DNA of 42,977 nucleotides from SMWD01 sp051008895. Its GTDB lineage: Bacteria; Pseudomonadota; Gammaproteobacteria; Steroidobacterales; GCA-2729495. Shown piece by piece: positions 14,995-23,224 of the stretch (positions within the stretch are counted from its first letter, which is position 1; each line of letters begins with the position of its first letter). The stretch covers positions 1 to 42,977 of the forward strand of contig JBPCXI010000060.1 in the NCBI GenBank assembly GCA_051008895.1. Reading direction: 5' to 3'. The notes under the pieces are model-generated. The model searched no databases. It saw nothing but the letters and a program-made list of their open reading frames with translations, and had not been told where the DNA came from. Both the position numbers and the translations under genes were made by a program.

Positions 14995-15789
14995 TTACGT
15001 CGTTTTACGCCGCATCCAGCCGAGAAATCCCAACGCAGAGCCGAATAGCCACACCGCAGCCGGCACCGGAACCTGAGCGAAACTCAGGTTGTCATAGAAG
15101 ACGCCCGAGCCGTTGAAGTTAGTGGACGTGGCACCAAAGCCGAAGGTCAGATTATCTCCGACCATGTCTGCAGTGATTAACAAATCGACGTTGTATCGCA
15201 TCCATTCGACCGGCAGGTTGGTGGAATCATTGCTTGCGAAGGATTCGCCACCGTTAACAAAGTCCTGCGTCAGGATGTACGCAAAGGCGCTGCTGTCGGC
15301 CTCGAGGTTGCCAATTTTCGCGTCGTAGCCAAATCGCCAGGTGCTGCCGACGTCGCCTGCGCCGACTGTCTGTTCCTGGTAGGTGGAGGCTGAGACGTAC
15401 GAAGTCATTTGATCAGCGTTGTTGTAGTCGCTGTATTTGGACAGTACAACGGCGCCCTGAGTCGGGCCGCCCTGGCCCGTAGCGACGCCCTGGATGGAGC
15501 CCGGGTCACCATTCGCTGCAGCGAAAGGTCCGTATTGACCCGTGATATTCGCGGGACCCGTGTACGGGTTGGCGTCATAGACGATGCCGTAAATCTGCCA
15601 GCCGTCAGCGTCAAGATCGTTCACGAAAGGGGGAGTAGCGCCCGGGTCAGAGAACCCCTGGTTTGGCGTCATGCCCTCGAAGTCCTGGCTGTATGCGGTA
15701 AGTGCGGCGCTGCTGGTCGGCGCGAAGGCGACTGTCGCCAATAAGACCAGTACGGTCAAACCGGATTTGAAATAGTGGTTGCAGGACAT
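14995..15789 (-). CDS. Exported protein with VPLPA-CTERM sorting signal
   Basis: This 264-residue secreted protein has an N-terminal signal peptide (GLTVLVLLATVAFAPTSSAA) and a C-terminal tripartite sorting signal: VPVPAAVWLFGSALGFLG followed by WMRRK. Such tails are recognised by exosortase-type systems, so the genome should encode one. The body looks like a beta-sandwich (repeated short strands, FYDNLSFAQ before the tail) and may bind carbohydrate, but no specific domain was recognised. The ATG at 15789 has an AAGGGG ribosome site six bases upstream; the longer frame from 15822 does not. It converges on cofD with a 20-base gap. Confidence 0.85.
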   Translation of the reverse strand: MSCNHYFKSGLTVLVLLATVAFAPTSSAALTAYSQDFEGMTPNQGFSDPGATPPFVNDLDADGWQIYGIVYDANPYTGPANITGQYGPFAAANGDPGSIQGVATGQGGPTQGAVVLSKYSDYNNADQMTSYVSASTYQEQTVGAGDVGSTWRFGYDAKIGNLEADSSAFAYILTQDFVNGGESFASNDSTNLPVEWMRYNVDLLITADMVGDNLTFGFGATSTNFNGSGVFYDNLSFAQVPVPAAVWLFGSALGFLGWMRRKTT

Positions 15790-16121
15790 GAGTTTCCCCT
15801 TGGTCAAAATTTTTTCGCGCACGACACAATTGAACGAATGGTCCGCTTACCGGTGCCACCCGGCAGCGCAACGCACTCGCCTTGCATTTAGCTTTAGTCG
15901 TTAGATGACCTATCCAGAAGTTGCGTCATCGGAATAGGTCTACGATTGAAAGCTACGCCCGTTTACGCACGGCCGCAAGTTTACATAAGCCAAGGCTGTC
16001 CTGGACCGCCGCAAATGTTCGGATTGGGTCGGCAGCGGACCCTCGCTATTGCAGCGCGTCAGTCATCGGCTGAATGGCCGTTTTCGGCCAGAAGCGGTCA
16101 TTCAGATAGCAGTGATATATG
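15790..16121. other. Intergenic region without a gene
   Basis: No coding frame or RNA gene was recognised here. The stretch carries divergent control sequences for the VPLPA-CTERM gene and the MarR operon, and the 36-base imperfect palindrome at 16070-16105 listed separately. The base composition falls visibly from left to right toward the MarR gene. Confidence 0.5.
16070..16105. repeat. Imperfect palindrome, left copy of a dispersed pair
   Basis: This 36-base element begins CTGAATGGCCG and ends GCGGTCATTCAG, so its ends are inverted repeats. A related element at 18817-18852 matches 30 of 36 bases when one copy is reverse-complemented. The two border the AT-richer MarR to ATP-grasp block. 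Confidence 0.6.
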
Positions 16122-16157
16122 TTGACAATATATTGTCAATCTGACAGTATATTACCA
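16122..16157. promoter_or_regulatory. Probable MarR operator with a second half-conserved site
   Basis: TTGACAATATATTGTCAA (16122-16139) is a perfect 18-base palindrome. Directly after it, TGACAGTATATTACCA (16142-16157) repeats the TGACA-TATATT core imperfectly and touches the marR ATG. Spacing and position fit autoregulation by the MarR dimer. TTGACA also reads as a -35 box. The lack of a clear ribosome site suggests a very short or leaderless transcript. Confidence 0.7.
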
Positions 16158-16628
16158 ATGGCTAAGAAACATTCACCGACGGGAAAGATGTTGACCGACC
16201 TGATCCTTGAGACATTCACGCTCAATGGGGCGCTGCTCTCCGCAGGTGACGAGCTCGTGAACGACATTGGCCTCAGCAGCGCTCGATGGCAGGTTCTGGG
16301 AGCGCTTGCGCTGGAAAATCGCTCTCTCACTGTGGCCCAGATCAGCCGTCGGATGGGCTTATCCCGCCAAGCTGTCCAGCGACTGGCAAACGATTTGGAG
16401 GCAGAAGGCATTCTGACGTATCAGGAGAACCCTGATCACAAGCGATCAAGATTAGCGACGCTCACAAAGCAAGGTGAAGCGGCCTACTCGAAGGCGGATA
16501 CGCGACAGATTGATTGGGTAAATGGGCTCAGCAAAGGTATCCGCCGACGAGACATTCAGACGGCAATGAAGGTATTACAGTCGATTAATGACCGTCTCCA
16601 GCAAAACGCCAACGACGAGGAGAACTGA
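16158..16628 (+). CDS. MarR-family transcriptional regulator
   Basis: This 156-residue winged-helix regulator has the recognition segment LTVAQISRRMGLSRQAVQRLANDLEAEG, given here in part as QISRRMGLSRQAVQRLAND, followed by the wing (NPDHKRSRLATLTKQG). MarR proteins bind palindromes as dimers and usually control neighbouring genes and themselves. An upstream ATG at 16119 is in frame, but translation from there would place the operator palindrome inside the gene, so the ATG at 16158 is preferred. The downstream membrane protein starts one base after its stop. The gene is AT-richer than its surroundings (about 45% GC in the 60 bases from 16141). Confidence 0.88.
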   Translation: MAKKHSPTGKMLTDLILETFTLNGALLSAGDELVNDIGLSSARWQVLGALALENRSLTVAQISRRMGLSRQAVQRLANDLEAEGILTYQENPDHKRSRLATLTKQGEAAYSKADTRQIDWVNGLSKGIRRRDIQTAMKVLQSINDRLQQNANDEEN

Positions 16629-16629
16629 C

Positions 16630-17085
16630 ATGAAAAAGCGAATTCACGCTATCGCTGGCATCACGGGATTCACCATGATTCTCATCTTTTGGTCATCCAC
16701 CGTGGTATCTGAATTGTTCGGTTCGTACGCCGACATCACCGCCGTTAAGACATCCATTCCCTGGGGAATGATCATCCTTATTCCAGCGCTCGCGATCGCT
16801 GGCGCTTCCGGAATGGCCATGGGTCGGAAGTGGAAAGGAGCGTTGGTGAGCAGCAAGCAGAAACGCATGCCATTCATCGCACTAAACGGCCTGCTAGTTC
16901 TAGTGCCTGCCGCGTTCTTCCTGGCGAACAAAGCAGAGACGGGAGTTTTCGACCTGTGGTTCTATTGCGTTCAAAGCATCGAGCTGATCGCAGGAGCAAC
17001 TAACCTTTGCTTAATGGGGCTGAACATCCGTGATGGTCTCACTATGTCAGGGCGACTTCACGGTAAGCCGCGGACGCAAACTTGA
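16630..17085 (+). CDS. Four-helix membrane protein co-transcribed with marR
   Basis: This 151-residue protein has four predicted membrane segments, at about residues 7-28, 43-66, 82-101 and 108-131. No family was recognised. It has a GAGGAGA ribosome site inside the end of marR and starts one base after that stop, so the two are translationally coupled. MarR regulators often repress a membrane partner such as an exporter or resistance protein, but four helices are too few for a classical MFS pump. The function is unknown. Confidence 0.75.
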   Translation: MKKRIHAIAGITGFTMILIFWSSTVVSELFGSYADITAVKTSIPWGMIILIPALAIAGASGMAMGRKWKGALVSSKQKRMPFIALNGLLVLVPAAFFLANKAETGVFDLWFYCVQSIELIAGATNLCLMGLNIRDGLTMSGRLHGKPRTQT

Positions 17086-17122
17086 ACCTGAAGAAACGGT
17101 GAACAGGATTTGCGTTAGGTAC

Positions 17123-17521
17123 TCAATACATCATCTTCGGATCCCGGTAGCTCTTGAACTCAAGCAAGTTGTTAGCGGGATCGACAAGCATAAAGCTGTG
17201 ATGCGCCTCCGGCTGCCCGTCGAAACGGACGAATGGATCCTTGAAGAAGGTCAAACCAATGTTGCGGGCAAGTTGTAGCGTATCGTCGAAGTCCGCTTTC
17301 CGGCGAAACGTAATCCCGAAGTGGCGCGGATATGGTTCTGGTTCGGGGTCGATCTTGTCGGGAGCCAAATGGCAGACGACCTGGTCACCGAAAAAGTCGA
17401 GTGTGATGCGATCCGGATAGCGTCGGGCGACCCGACAGCCCAAATCGGTATAGAAGCGCTCGGTCTCGTCCAGATCGCGACAGGGAATCGCAAGGTGGAA
17501 GACGTTATCGGAGTCACGCAT
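17123..17521 (-). CDS. VOC-family (glyoxalase/dioxygenase fold) protein
   Basis: This 132-residue single-domain vicinal-oxygen-chelate protein has two beta-alpha-beta-beta-beta repeats and a candidate metal triad of H9 (FHLAIP), H67 (HFGITF) and E121 (NLLEFKSY). The family includes glyoxalase I, extradiol dioxygenases and drug-binding resistance proteins, and the exact reaction cannot be assigned. It overlaps the end of the ATP-grasp gene by 8 bases, so the pair is translationally coupled and probably acts in one pathway. Confidence 0.85.
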   Translation of the reverse strand: MRDSDNVFHLAIPCRDLDETERFYTDLGCRVARRYPDRITLDFFGDQVVCHLAPDKIDPEPEPYPRHFGITFRRKADFDDTLQLARNIGLTFFKDPFVRFDGQPEAHHSFMLVDPANNLLEFKSYRDPKMMY

Positions 17522-18773
17522 CAGGGCGGTCGCGGAGCAGTATTTCGCGAGTATACATTTCGCTACCGATTACCGGTGTTGAGAAATGGTCAAGAATCTG
17601 ACCCGCGAGATGCCGAAGGTCTTCCCGCTGGAGGTTGCCGCGCGCCTCGACTGCCCCGTGGCGGGAAACGATTTCCCGCAGGCGGCGCGCGAGCCGCCGC
17701 GGCGTCCAGGGCCATTGAATGAGTCGCTGCATGCATTCGGGGAACCACCAACGGTACAGCACGCCCACACCGTAGTCGAAGCAGGGCTCCGGGTCAGCGT
17801 CCTCCACAAACACCTCGACCAGTCTTTCTACGATATTCAGGCCCGCGGCGGTGGACAGCGCCGTCGCGCCCCAGATGCGTGGATTGCATTCCAGGAGCCG
17901 AAAGTTGCCGTCCTCCGACTGAATGAATTCGCACTGGCAGACGCCGTTCCATGCCAGTCCGCCCAGCAATGACTTCGAGGTTTCAATAATCTCCGGGATG
18001 CGCGTCGTGAGACACGCGATGGCCGGACCGCCGTGATCGTACTTGCAGCAAACGCGCTGTTCGGAGATGCCAGCAAGAGCTTCGCCCTCGCGACAGAGCA
18101 TATTGACATGGTGTTGCTTTCCGGGAGTGTAGGACTGGACGATGTAACGGTCCTCGCCGCTCGGGAGGTAGCGTTGCGTGTCAGGCAGATTATTGAGGTA
18201 AGCCGCGGCATCCCGAGCGGTATCGAAAAACATGACGTCGTGCGAACCCCACGAGTCTCGTGCCTTTACCACCAGTGGCTGATTCAATTCCCGTGCTGTC
18301 TCAATCCAATCGCCATCGACGCTCGCAAGGCACGTGTCCGGTGTCGCAATGCCCAGATCCTTGCACAGCTTGAACGTTTCCCACTTGTCAAACAGGATTC
18401 GCGCCTTGACATGGTCCTCGACGAGGATCGTGGCATCTGTCGCTGCGGTAATTTGCCCTTTGAGTTTCGCGAGCGTTTCTGAAACCGGGTGGCCTGCGGG
18501 CAACACGGCGTCCGCTCCGTAAATGCCGATCTGCTCGATGAGTTTCTCGGCGAAAGCCTGAGGCGCCACGACCGGGTCGGGGTAGCGAAACAGTGCCAGC
18601 AGCCGTTGGCTCCGAAAAAAATGATCCGGGCGCCCAAACCGATGGCGAGTCCGTTCTACCTCGCCGCCGATGACCTCGTAGCGCGAAGGCAAGCTGTTGA
18701 TTACCGCCAGTCCCGAGCGGCTGTACGCGTTCAGCACCAGGACTCGCTTTTCGGTTTTTGTTCTTTCCTTCAC
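17514..18773 (-). CDS. ATP-grasp ligase-like protein
   Basis: This 419-residue protein has an N-terminal Rossmann-like part (VLVLNAYSRSGLAVINSL) and a central ATP-grasp fold. ATP-binding segments include LVVKARDSWGSHDV, a stretch of QCEFIQSEDGNFRLLECNP (19 residues), then RIWG, where the Glu and Asn should hold Mg-ATP. ATP-grasp enzymes join a carboxylate to an amine or thiol, and this layout resembles carbamoyl-phosphate-synthase-like members and L-amino-acid ligases. The substrate is unknown. The GTG at 18773 is the outermost start and has only a weak ribosome site, so the start is uncertain. It is cotranscribed with the VOC gene and lies in the AT-richer block. Confidence 0.8.
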   Translation of the reverse strand: MKERTKTEKRVLVLNAYSRSGLAVINSLPSRYEVIGGEVERTRHRFGRPDHFFRSQRLLALFRYPDPVVAPQAFAEKLIEQIGIYGADAVLPAGHPVSETLAKLKGQITAATDATILVEDHVKARILFDKWETFKLCKDLGIATPDTCLASVDGDWIETARELNQPLVVKARDSWGSHDVMFFDTARDAAAYLNNLPDTQRYLPSGEDRYIVQSYTPGKQHHVNMLCREGEALAGISEQRVCCKYDHGGPAIACLTTRIPEIIETSKSLLGGLAWNGVCQCEFIQSEDGNFRLLECNPRIWGATALSTAAGLNIVERLVEVFVEDADPEPCFDYGVGVLYRWWFPECMQRLIQWPWTPRRLARRLREIVSRHGAVEARGNLQREDLRHLAGQILDHFSTPVIGSEMYTREILLRDRPDA

Positions 18774-18816
18774 GGGAATTCGAGTTCGCTCAAGTGACGA
18801 AGTTTACGACAGAAAT

Positions 18817-18852
18817 CTGAATGTCCACTTTTGGCCGGAAACGGACATCCAG
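18817..18852. repeat. Imperfect palindrome, right copy of a dispersed pair
   Basis: CTGAATGTCCACTTTTGG followed by CCGGAAACGGACATCCAG is related to the element at 16070-16105, with 30 of 36 bases identical in inverted orientation. It lies 44 bases upstream of the ATP-grasp start. A second, shorter hairpin-like sequence (CTTCCG...CGGAAAG) follows within 60 bases. Confidence 0.55.
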
Positions 18853-19009
18853 CGCCAGGTAGCTGCGCCGCAATGGGGAGCTTCCGTTTCCTGCGGAAAG
18901 CGGGCGAATGGGATATTTCATTTAGCCGATACCCCGAATTCGCGTCCAACAGGCGAAAGAGCGGCACATAACGCCTGATAGCTTTCCCGTCTCACGCTAG
19001 ATTACTTTT

Positions 19010-19522
19010 ATGGCAGCCCCGGTTTCTACAGATTCTGTCTGGCGAGCTCTCGGCGAAAATGCATTCGCCGTACTTTCATGGGTAACGCCCAAAGGCGAGG
19101 CTCGTTCCGCCGGCATCGTTTATCTCGTCAAGGGCCGGAAACTGATCATCGGCACCGAGAGCGACTCCTGGAAAGCACGTCAAATCCGCGCCAATCCACA
19201 TGTATCAATAACCGCGGTATTCAAGCGGCGGATCTTTTTCCTGCCGTGGATAGCCATACCGGACGCGACTATCATTTTCCGTGGCCGGGCAAGAGTGATC
19301 GAACCCAAAGATATCGATCAGCAAATCCTGCATGAGCTGGAACAGGGCATGGAGCCTGATCCCGAGAGGAATGCGAACACGTGTTTCGTTGAGATCACGC
19401 CCGCGGGCGATTTCCTGACCTATGGCATCGACGTGCCGGCCGCAGCGATGGGTGACCCGCAAAAAGCGATGGGCCGGGTGGCTGTATCGTCGGGCGGAGT
19501 TAGCGACGCAAAGCCGGGATGA
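19010..19522 (+). CDS. Split-barrel PPOX-type, probably F420- or FMN-dependent protein
   Basis: This 170-residue pyridoxamine-5'-phosphate-oxidase-like split barrel shows AVLSWVTPKGEARSAGIVYL, given here as its 20-residue core, then IIGTESDSWKARQIRANP, where family members bind the cofactor phosphate. Members of this family use FMN, haem or F420. The nearby cofD/cofE/npdG and LLM genes favour F420. The ATG at 19010 has no clear ribosome site, so leaderless translation is possible. Its 3' end overlaps the convergent LLM gene by 23 bases. Confidence 0.8.
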   Translation: MAAPVSTDSVWRALGENAFAVLSWVTPKGEARSAGIVYLVKGRKLIIGTESDSWKARQIRANPHVSITAVFKRRIFFLPWIAIPDATIIFRGRARVIEPKDIDQQILHELEQGMEPDPERNANTCFVEITPAGDFLTYGIDVPAAAMGDPQKAMGRVAVSSGGVSDAKPG

Positions 19523-20456
19523 CCTCTTCCGCGAGCGCTTCCAGCTGCTCGACGAAATCCCAGAGCGGGTTCAACACGATCATTCCGGCGCCCAGCTCCA
19601 GTACGCGGCCAAGGCCGTCGGCAAGCTGCTGCGTACTGCCCCAGACGCAGGTGTCCGCAACGTAGTCGGGGTTCGCCTCGATCTGCCACGGGTAACGTCG
19701 GCCGAAGAATTCGTCGAGCCGGCGTTTCGCGCGACCGGCGTCCGCATCGACGGCGAGGTAGACGCGCTTGGAGATCGGAAAAGTCGCCGGATCGCGGCCC
19801 TCCTCGTCCATGAACCGCCGCAAGTTACCGACGTGCACGCCGAAGTCTGCGGTCGTTGTCGGCCCGGCACACATGTAGCCGTCGGCGACGCGAACCGCGC
19901 GGCGCAGTGCGTCCGGATGCTGGCCGCCGAACCATAACGGCGGGTGCGGTTTCTGCACCGGCTTCGGCTCCATTTGCGCGCCGCGCAGCGTGTAGAAACG
20001 GCCGTCGACATCGACCGCATCCTCGGTCCAGAGACGCTTGATGATGTCGACGCTTTCATTGAATCGCGCGAGCGCATCGCCGGCCGATGCGCCGAAGATC
20101 TGGAAATACCGATCGCCCGCGAAGATTGGTCCGAGCCCGACGCCGAGAATCACCCGGCCGTTGCTCATGTGGTCGATCGAACCGACGCTCTTTGCCAGCT
20201 GCGGCGCATTGCGGATCGGCAGCACGATCACCGACACACCGAGCTTGAGTTTCTCGGTGACTGCGGACGCATAGGCCATCAGGCTGATCGCCTCGAGCAA
20301 CGGCACGTCGCCCGCTACCTGATCCTGCACCCAGGCGCTGTCGAAGCCGAGTTGTTCGCCCCGCTGCAACGTCGTGCGGACGAGCTCCATGTCGGCGCGC
20401 CCGTCGAGAAAAACCTGCGGGATCGGCATCCCGAACTTCGGCTGCGTCGATTGCAT
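19500..20456 (-). CDS. LLM-class F420/flavin-dependent oxidoreductase
   Basis: This 318-residue luciferase-like TIM-barrel protein contains the family segments LGFDSAWVQDQV, VIVLPIRNAPQLAKSVGSID, GRVILGVGLG and a HPPLWFGGQHPDALRRAV region that lines the cofactor pocket. LLM enzymes use FMN or F420 and typically perform hydride transfers or monooxygenations. The ATG at 20456 sits 14 bases after the stop of the upstream LLM gene; the frame extends further up only inside that gene. The substrate is unknown. Confidence 0.88.
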   Translation of the reverse strand: MQSTQPKFGMPIPQVFLDGRADMELVRTTLQRGEQLGFDSAWVQDQVAGDVPLLEAISLMAYASAVTEKLKLGVSVIVLPIRNAPQLAKSVGSIDHMSNGRVILGVGLGPIFAGDRYFQIFGASAGDALARFNESVDIIKRLWTEDAVDVDGRFYTLRGAQMEPKPVQKPHPPLWFGGQHPDALRRAVRVADGYMCAGPTTTADFGVHVGNLRRFMDEEGRDPATFPISKRVYLAVDADAGRAKRRLDEFFGRRYPWQIEANPDYVADTCVWGSTQQLADGLGRVLELGAGMIVLNPLWDFVEQLEALAEEVIPALRR

Positions 20457-20470
20457 TGCGTCGCGGTTGC

Positions 20471-21511
20471 TCAGGTCAGCTCCTCGGCGAGCAGACGCAA
20501 CGCGTCGGCGGAGGTCGTAGCGGCGATCATTGTGCCGACATGCTGGCGCCGACCGGCCTCCTTCCACGCGCCGAGGCGCTCGCGGATTCGTGCGGCCGGA
20601 CCGACAAGTGCGCAATCATCGATCAGACCTTCCGGTACTGCTTGCGCCGCTTCGAATTTCTTACCACCCAGGTACAACTGCTGGATATGTGCCGCCTCGT
20701 CGGCGTAACCCATGTTGCTCGCGTAGTCGTTGTAGAAATTTCGGCCCGGCGGACCCATGCCGCCAATGTACAGCGCCAGGTGTTCGCGCACCGGCTGCCG
20801 GCACGCTTCCACGTCGTCGCCGAGAACGACATAGACGAACGGTGCAACGTCGAAGTCGCCCAATGACTTGCCGCCACCCGCCGCTTCGAAGCCCTCATCC
20901 AGATGCGGCGACAGCAGTTCGAACTTGTCGGGGTTCATCCACACCGGGAAAACGCCGTCGGCAACCTCGGCGCTGCAGCGCAGGCCATTCGGCGTTATTG
21001 ATGCGGTATAGATCTTGAGGCCCGGGTCGCCATGCAGGATGCTCTTCAGCGGCCGGCCGAGCCCCGATGCATCCTCACCCCGATACGGAATCTGATAGTG
21101 ATAACCGTCATGCTCGAGCGGCGCTTCGCGCGCGATCACCTTGCGGACGATCGAGATGTATTCGCGCGTGCGCGTCAGCGGTCGCCCGTACGGCACGCCG
21201 TGCCAGCCCTCGACGACGCCGGGACCTGACGGGCCCAGGCCGAGTATGAACCGTCCGCCCGACAATGCGCCGAGCGTCATTGCGGTCATTGCGGCCATTG
21301 TCGGCTGCCGCGCCGGCATCTGCATGATCGCAGTGCCGACGTTGATGCGCGTCGTGTTTGCCAGAATCCAGGCTGCCGGCGAGATCGCGTCGGAGCCCCA
21401 GGCCTCGGATGTCCAGACCGAGTGAAACCCGAGCCGCTCGGCCTCGAGTATCAGATCCATCGGCAGATTGACTTGTGCCGGCGAATAGCCGGCGAGCAGC
21501 CCGAGTCGCAT
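20471..21511 (-). CDS. LLM-class F420-dependent oxidoreductase
   Basis: This 346-residue luciferase-like protein begins MRLGLLAGYSPAQ and has SVWTSEAWGSDAISPAAWI, INVGTAIMQMPARQPTMAAM and GGRFILGLGPSGPGVVEGWHG, a pattern typical of the F420-dependent branch. It is the first gene of a two-gene operon with the other LLM protein, yet the two differ clearly in sequence, so they are not a recent duplication. F420 use is inferred from family type and the nearby cof genes. Confidence 0.9.
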   Translation of the reverse strand: MRLGLLAGYSPAQVNLPMDLILEAERLGFHSVWTSEAWGSDAISPAAWILANTTRINVGTAIMQMPARQPTMAAMTAMTLGALSGGRFILGLGPSGPGVVEGWHGVPYGRPLTRTREYISIVRKVIAREAPLEHDGYHYQIPYRGEDASGLGRPLKSILHGDPGLKIYTASITPNGLRCSAEVADGVFPVWMNPDKFELLSPHLDEGFEAAGGGKSLGDFDVAPFVYVVLGDDVEACRQPVREHLALYIGGMGPPGRNFYNDYASNMGYADEAAHIQQLYLGGKKFEAAQAVPEGLIDDCALVGPAARIRERLGAWKEAGRRQHVGTMIAATTSADALRLLAEELT

Positions 21512-21573
21512 GCTCGCTCACCCGTTGTTGTTATTGGCGGACGCACAATACTGTGGCCAGCCGCATACGGGCG

Positions 21574-22179
21574 TCAACAGTCGGGCAGGAATTCCTCCGA
21601 CGACCGACTCTCATCGTCGTCGGGCGAATGGTCGTCCGGCGAATGGTCGGTCAACTTCTCGAACGATCCGGTCGCGGCCTCGAGCTTGGAGGAAAGATCC
21701 TCGCTCTCCGCCGATAGCCGATCGACTTCGTCCTTCATCGCGTTCGAACCGGCCTGCATCACGCTAAGCTCGGTTTCGACGTCCTTGGCGTGCGCCTCGG
21801 CGCGGATCTTGGCCTCAGCGCGGTTCGTCAATTCTCGGCGCAGCTCGTGCACTTTCGCGGTCTCGTCCTTGATCGCCTGGCGTGCTCTCGCGAGCGCGTC
21901 CTCGCGATCCCCAATTTCGGCTTCGAGCTGTTCGTGCTCTTCCTTGAGCGCGTTAAAGTCTATGCAGGTCGATTCGAACTGCTCGGACACGTCGTCGGCT
22001 TTTTTCTGCGCGACACGCAGGCTCGCCTCGAGCGAGCGAATCTGGTGATGCTCGTTCGGCGTTTCGTTTTGGGCCGCACGCTTTGAGATCAAGCCGGTGA
22101 TCTTCGCGAGAATCCAACCGACTACGAACGCGCCGGCAGCGATCATCAACGGCATGCCTAACTCGTTTGACATAACCAT
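21574..22179 (-). CDS. Membrane-anchored coiled-coil protein
   Basis: This 201-residue protein has one N-terminal membrane helix (GMPLMIAAGAFVVGWILAKI) and then a long heptad-rich, Glu/Lys/Ala-rich coiled coil (about residues 45-175). The acidic tail has a tandem HSPDD repeat, from two 15-base units at 21616-21645. No family was recognised. Such proteins often act as envelope scaffolds or cell-division accessories, but nothing in the sequence decides this. The start could be M1 or M3, and no clear ribosome site was seen. Confidence 0.7.
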   Translation of the reverse strand: MVMSNELGMPLMIAAGAFVVGWILAKITGLISKRAAQNETPNEHHQIRSLEASLRVAQKKADDVSEQFESTCIDFNALKEEHEQLEAEIGDREDALARARQAIKDETAKVHELRRELTNRAEAKIRAEAHAKDVETELSVMQAGSNAMKDEVDRLSAESEDLSSKLEAATGSFEKLTDHSPDDHSPDDDESRSSEEFLPDC

Positions 22180-22338
22180 AGCAACAACACTTTATGACAG
22201 CCGGTAATTTAATGACTGGGCCGAAAACATGCGTTGCGCCAGTTCTCAGTCCGCTTATCGCGCCCGCAGCGCCCGCGGCCCCTGCGGCGCCCCATTCCGG
22301 CTAGAATCCGAGCCAGTCTCATTCCTGAGGATCGACGC

Positions 22339-23205
22339 ATGGGCATTCGACGAATCACGGGGCGACGATTGCTGGGACGCAGGGATTTCTGCGTTACGCT
22401 CGCCGCCGGTGCGGCCGCGGCGGCACTGCCGACACGCGGCAGCGCGCGGCCGCGGGCGACGCTGGACCTGGCCGACAAAAACGATGCGCTGACGGCGCTG
22501 ATCAAGATGCGCGGCGACCTGGAACCGGTCGATGTGCCGTTCTGGTATTACGGCACAATCTACGCGGTGCTGCCGGGCAAGACGCCGTTTCCGCTGGTCG
22601 ATTTCGAAGGGTCGGAGATCGACTACTACGAGCGCCAGCCGGACGGATCCTATTTCGCGTACGCCGCGACGGCCAGCTTTTTCCGCGACACGCGCACCGG
22701 GAAGCTACTCGACACGTTCGACAATCCGGTGACGGGGAAACGCAACGAGGTTCGCCCGAATACGATATCCGTCGACGCCCACTATGTTTACACTCCACAG
22801 GGATTCAAACGCTCGGACGACCCGACGCCGCTGGCCAAGTCCGCGAGCATCGTGGACCTGCTGCATTGGCGCGAGTCCGGAGACGACGTCTGGCTGACGA
22901 TGCGGCGGGCCTATCCGCCCGGGCTGCCGATGGCGGAGCATCAGCTCGTCCGCGGTTCGCGGACCGAATTACACGATCCGTCTTCGACGCGTGTGTTGAC
23001 GACCGCGGCGCCGACGTACATCTCGCCGTGGCTCGGCTGGATGGACATGCGCGGCCATCCGGGCCATACGGTCTGGGCGGGACCCGCGAAGAAGCTCGCC
23101 CGCGTCGAGGACTACCCGCGCGAGCTGCTCGGTCTGATGGAGAAGCATTTCCCCGAGAAACTCACGGCGAAACCGGCATCTACACACCGGACAAACGGGC
23201 CCTGA
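22339..23205 (+). CDS. DUF1838 family protein with Tat signal
   Basis: This 288-residue protein has a twin-arginine signal (G-R14-R15-D-F-C, then a hydrophobic Ala-rich stretch), so it is exported folded, possibly with a cofactor. The rest matches the DUF1838 family, whose function is unknown: conserved Trp/Tyr-rich strands (VPFWYYGTIYAVLPG), a Pro/Trp block (YISPWLGWMDMRGHPGHTVWAG) and a C-terminal YPRELLGLMEKHFPE. The ATG at 22339 has a TGAGGA ribosome site. A cytosolic-looking paralogue lies at 39293. The gene converges on the MDR reductase with a 19-base gap. Confidence 0.8.
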   Translation: MGIRRITGRRLLGRRDFCVTLAAGAAAAALPTRGSARPRATLDLADKNDALTALIKMRGDLEPVDVPFWYYGTIYAVLPGKTPFPLVDFEGSEIDYYERQPDGSYFAYAATASFFRDTRTGKLLDTFDNPVTGKRNEVRPNTISVDAHYVYTPQGFKRSDDPTPLAKSASIVDLLHWRESGDDVWLTMRRAYPPGLPMAEHQLVRGSRTELHDPSSTRVLTTAAPTYISPWLGWMDMRGHPGHTVWAGPAKKLARVEDYPRELLGLMEKHFPEKLTAKPASTHRTNGP

Positions 23206-23224
23206 ATCGCCGAACCTCGCCTGC

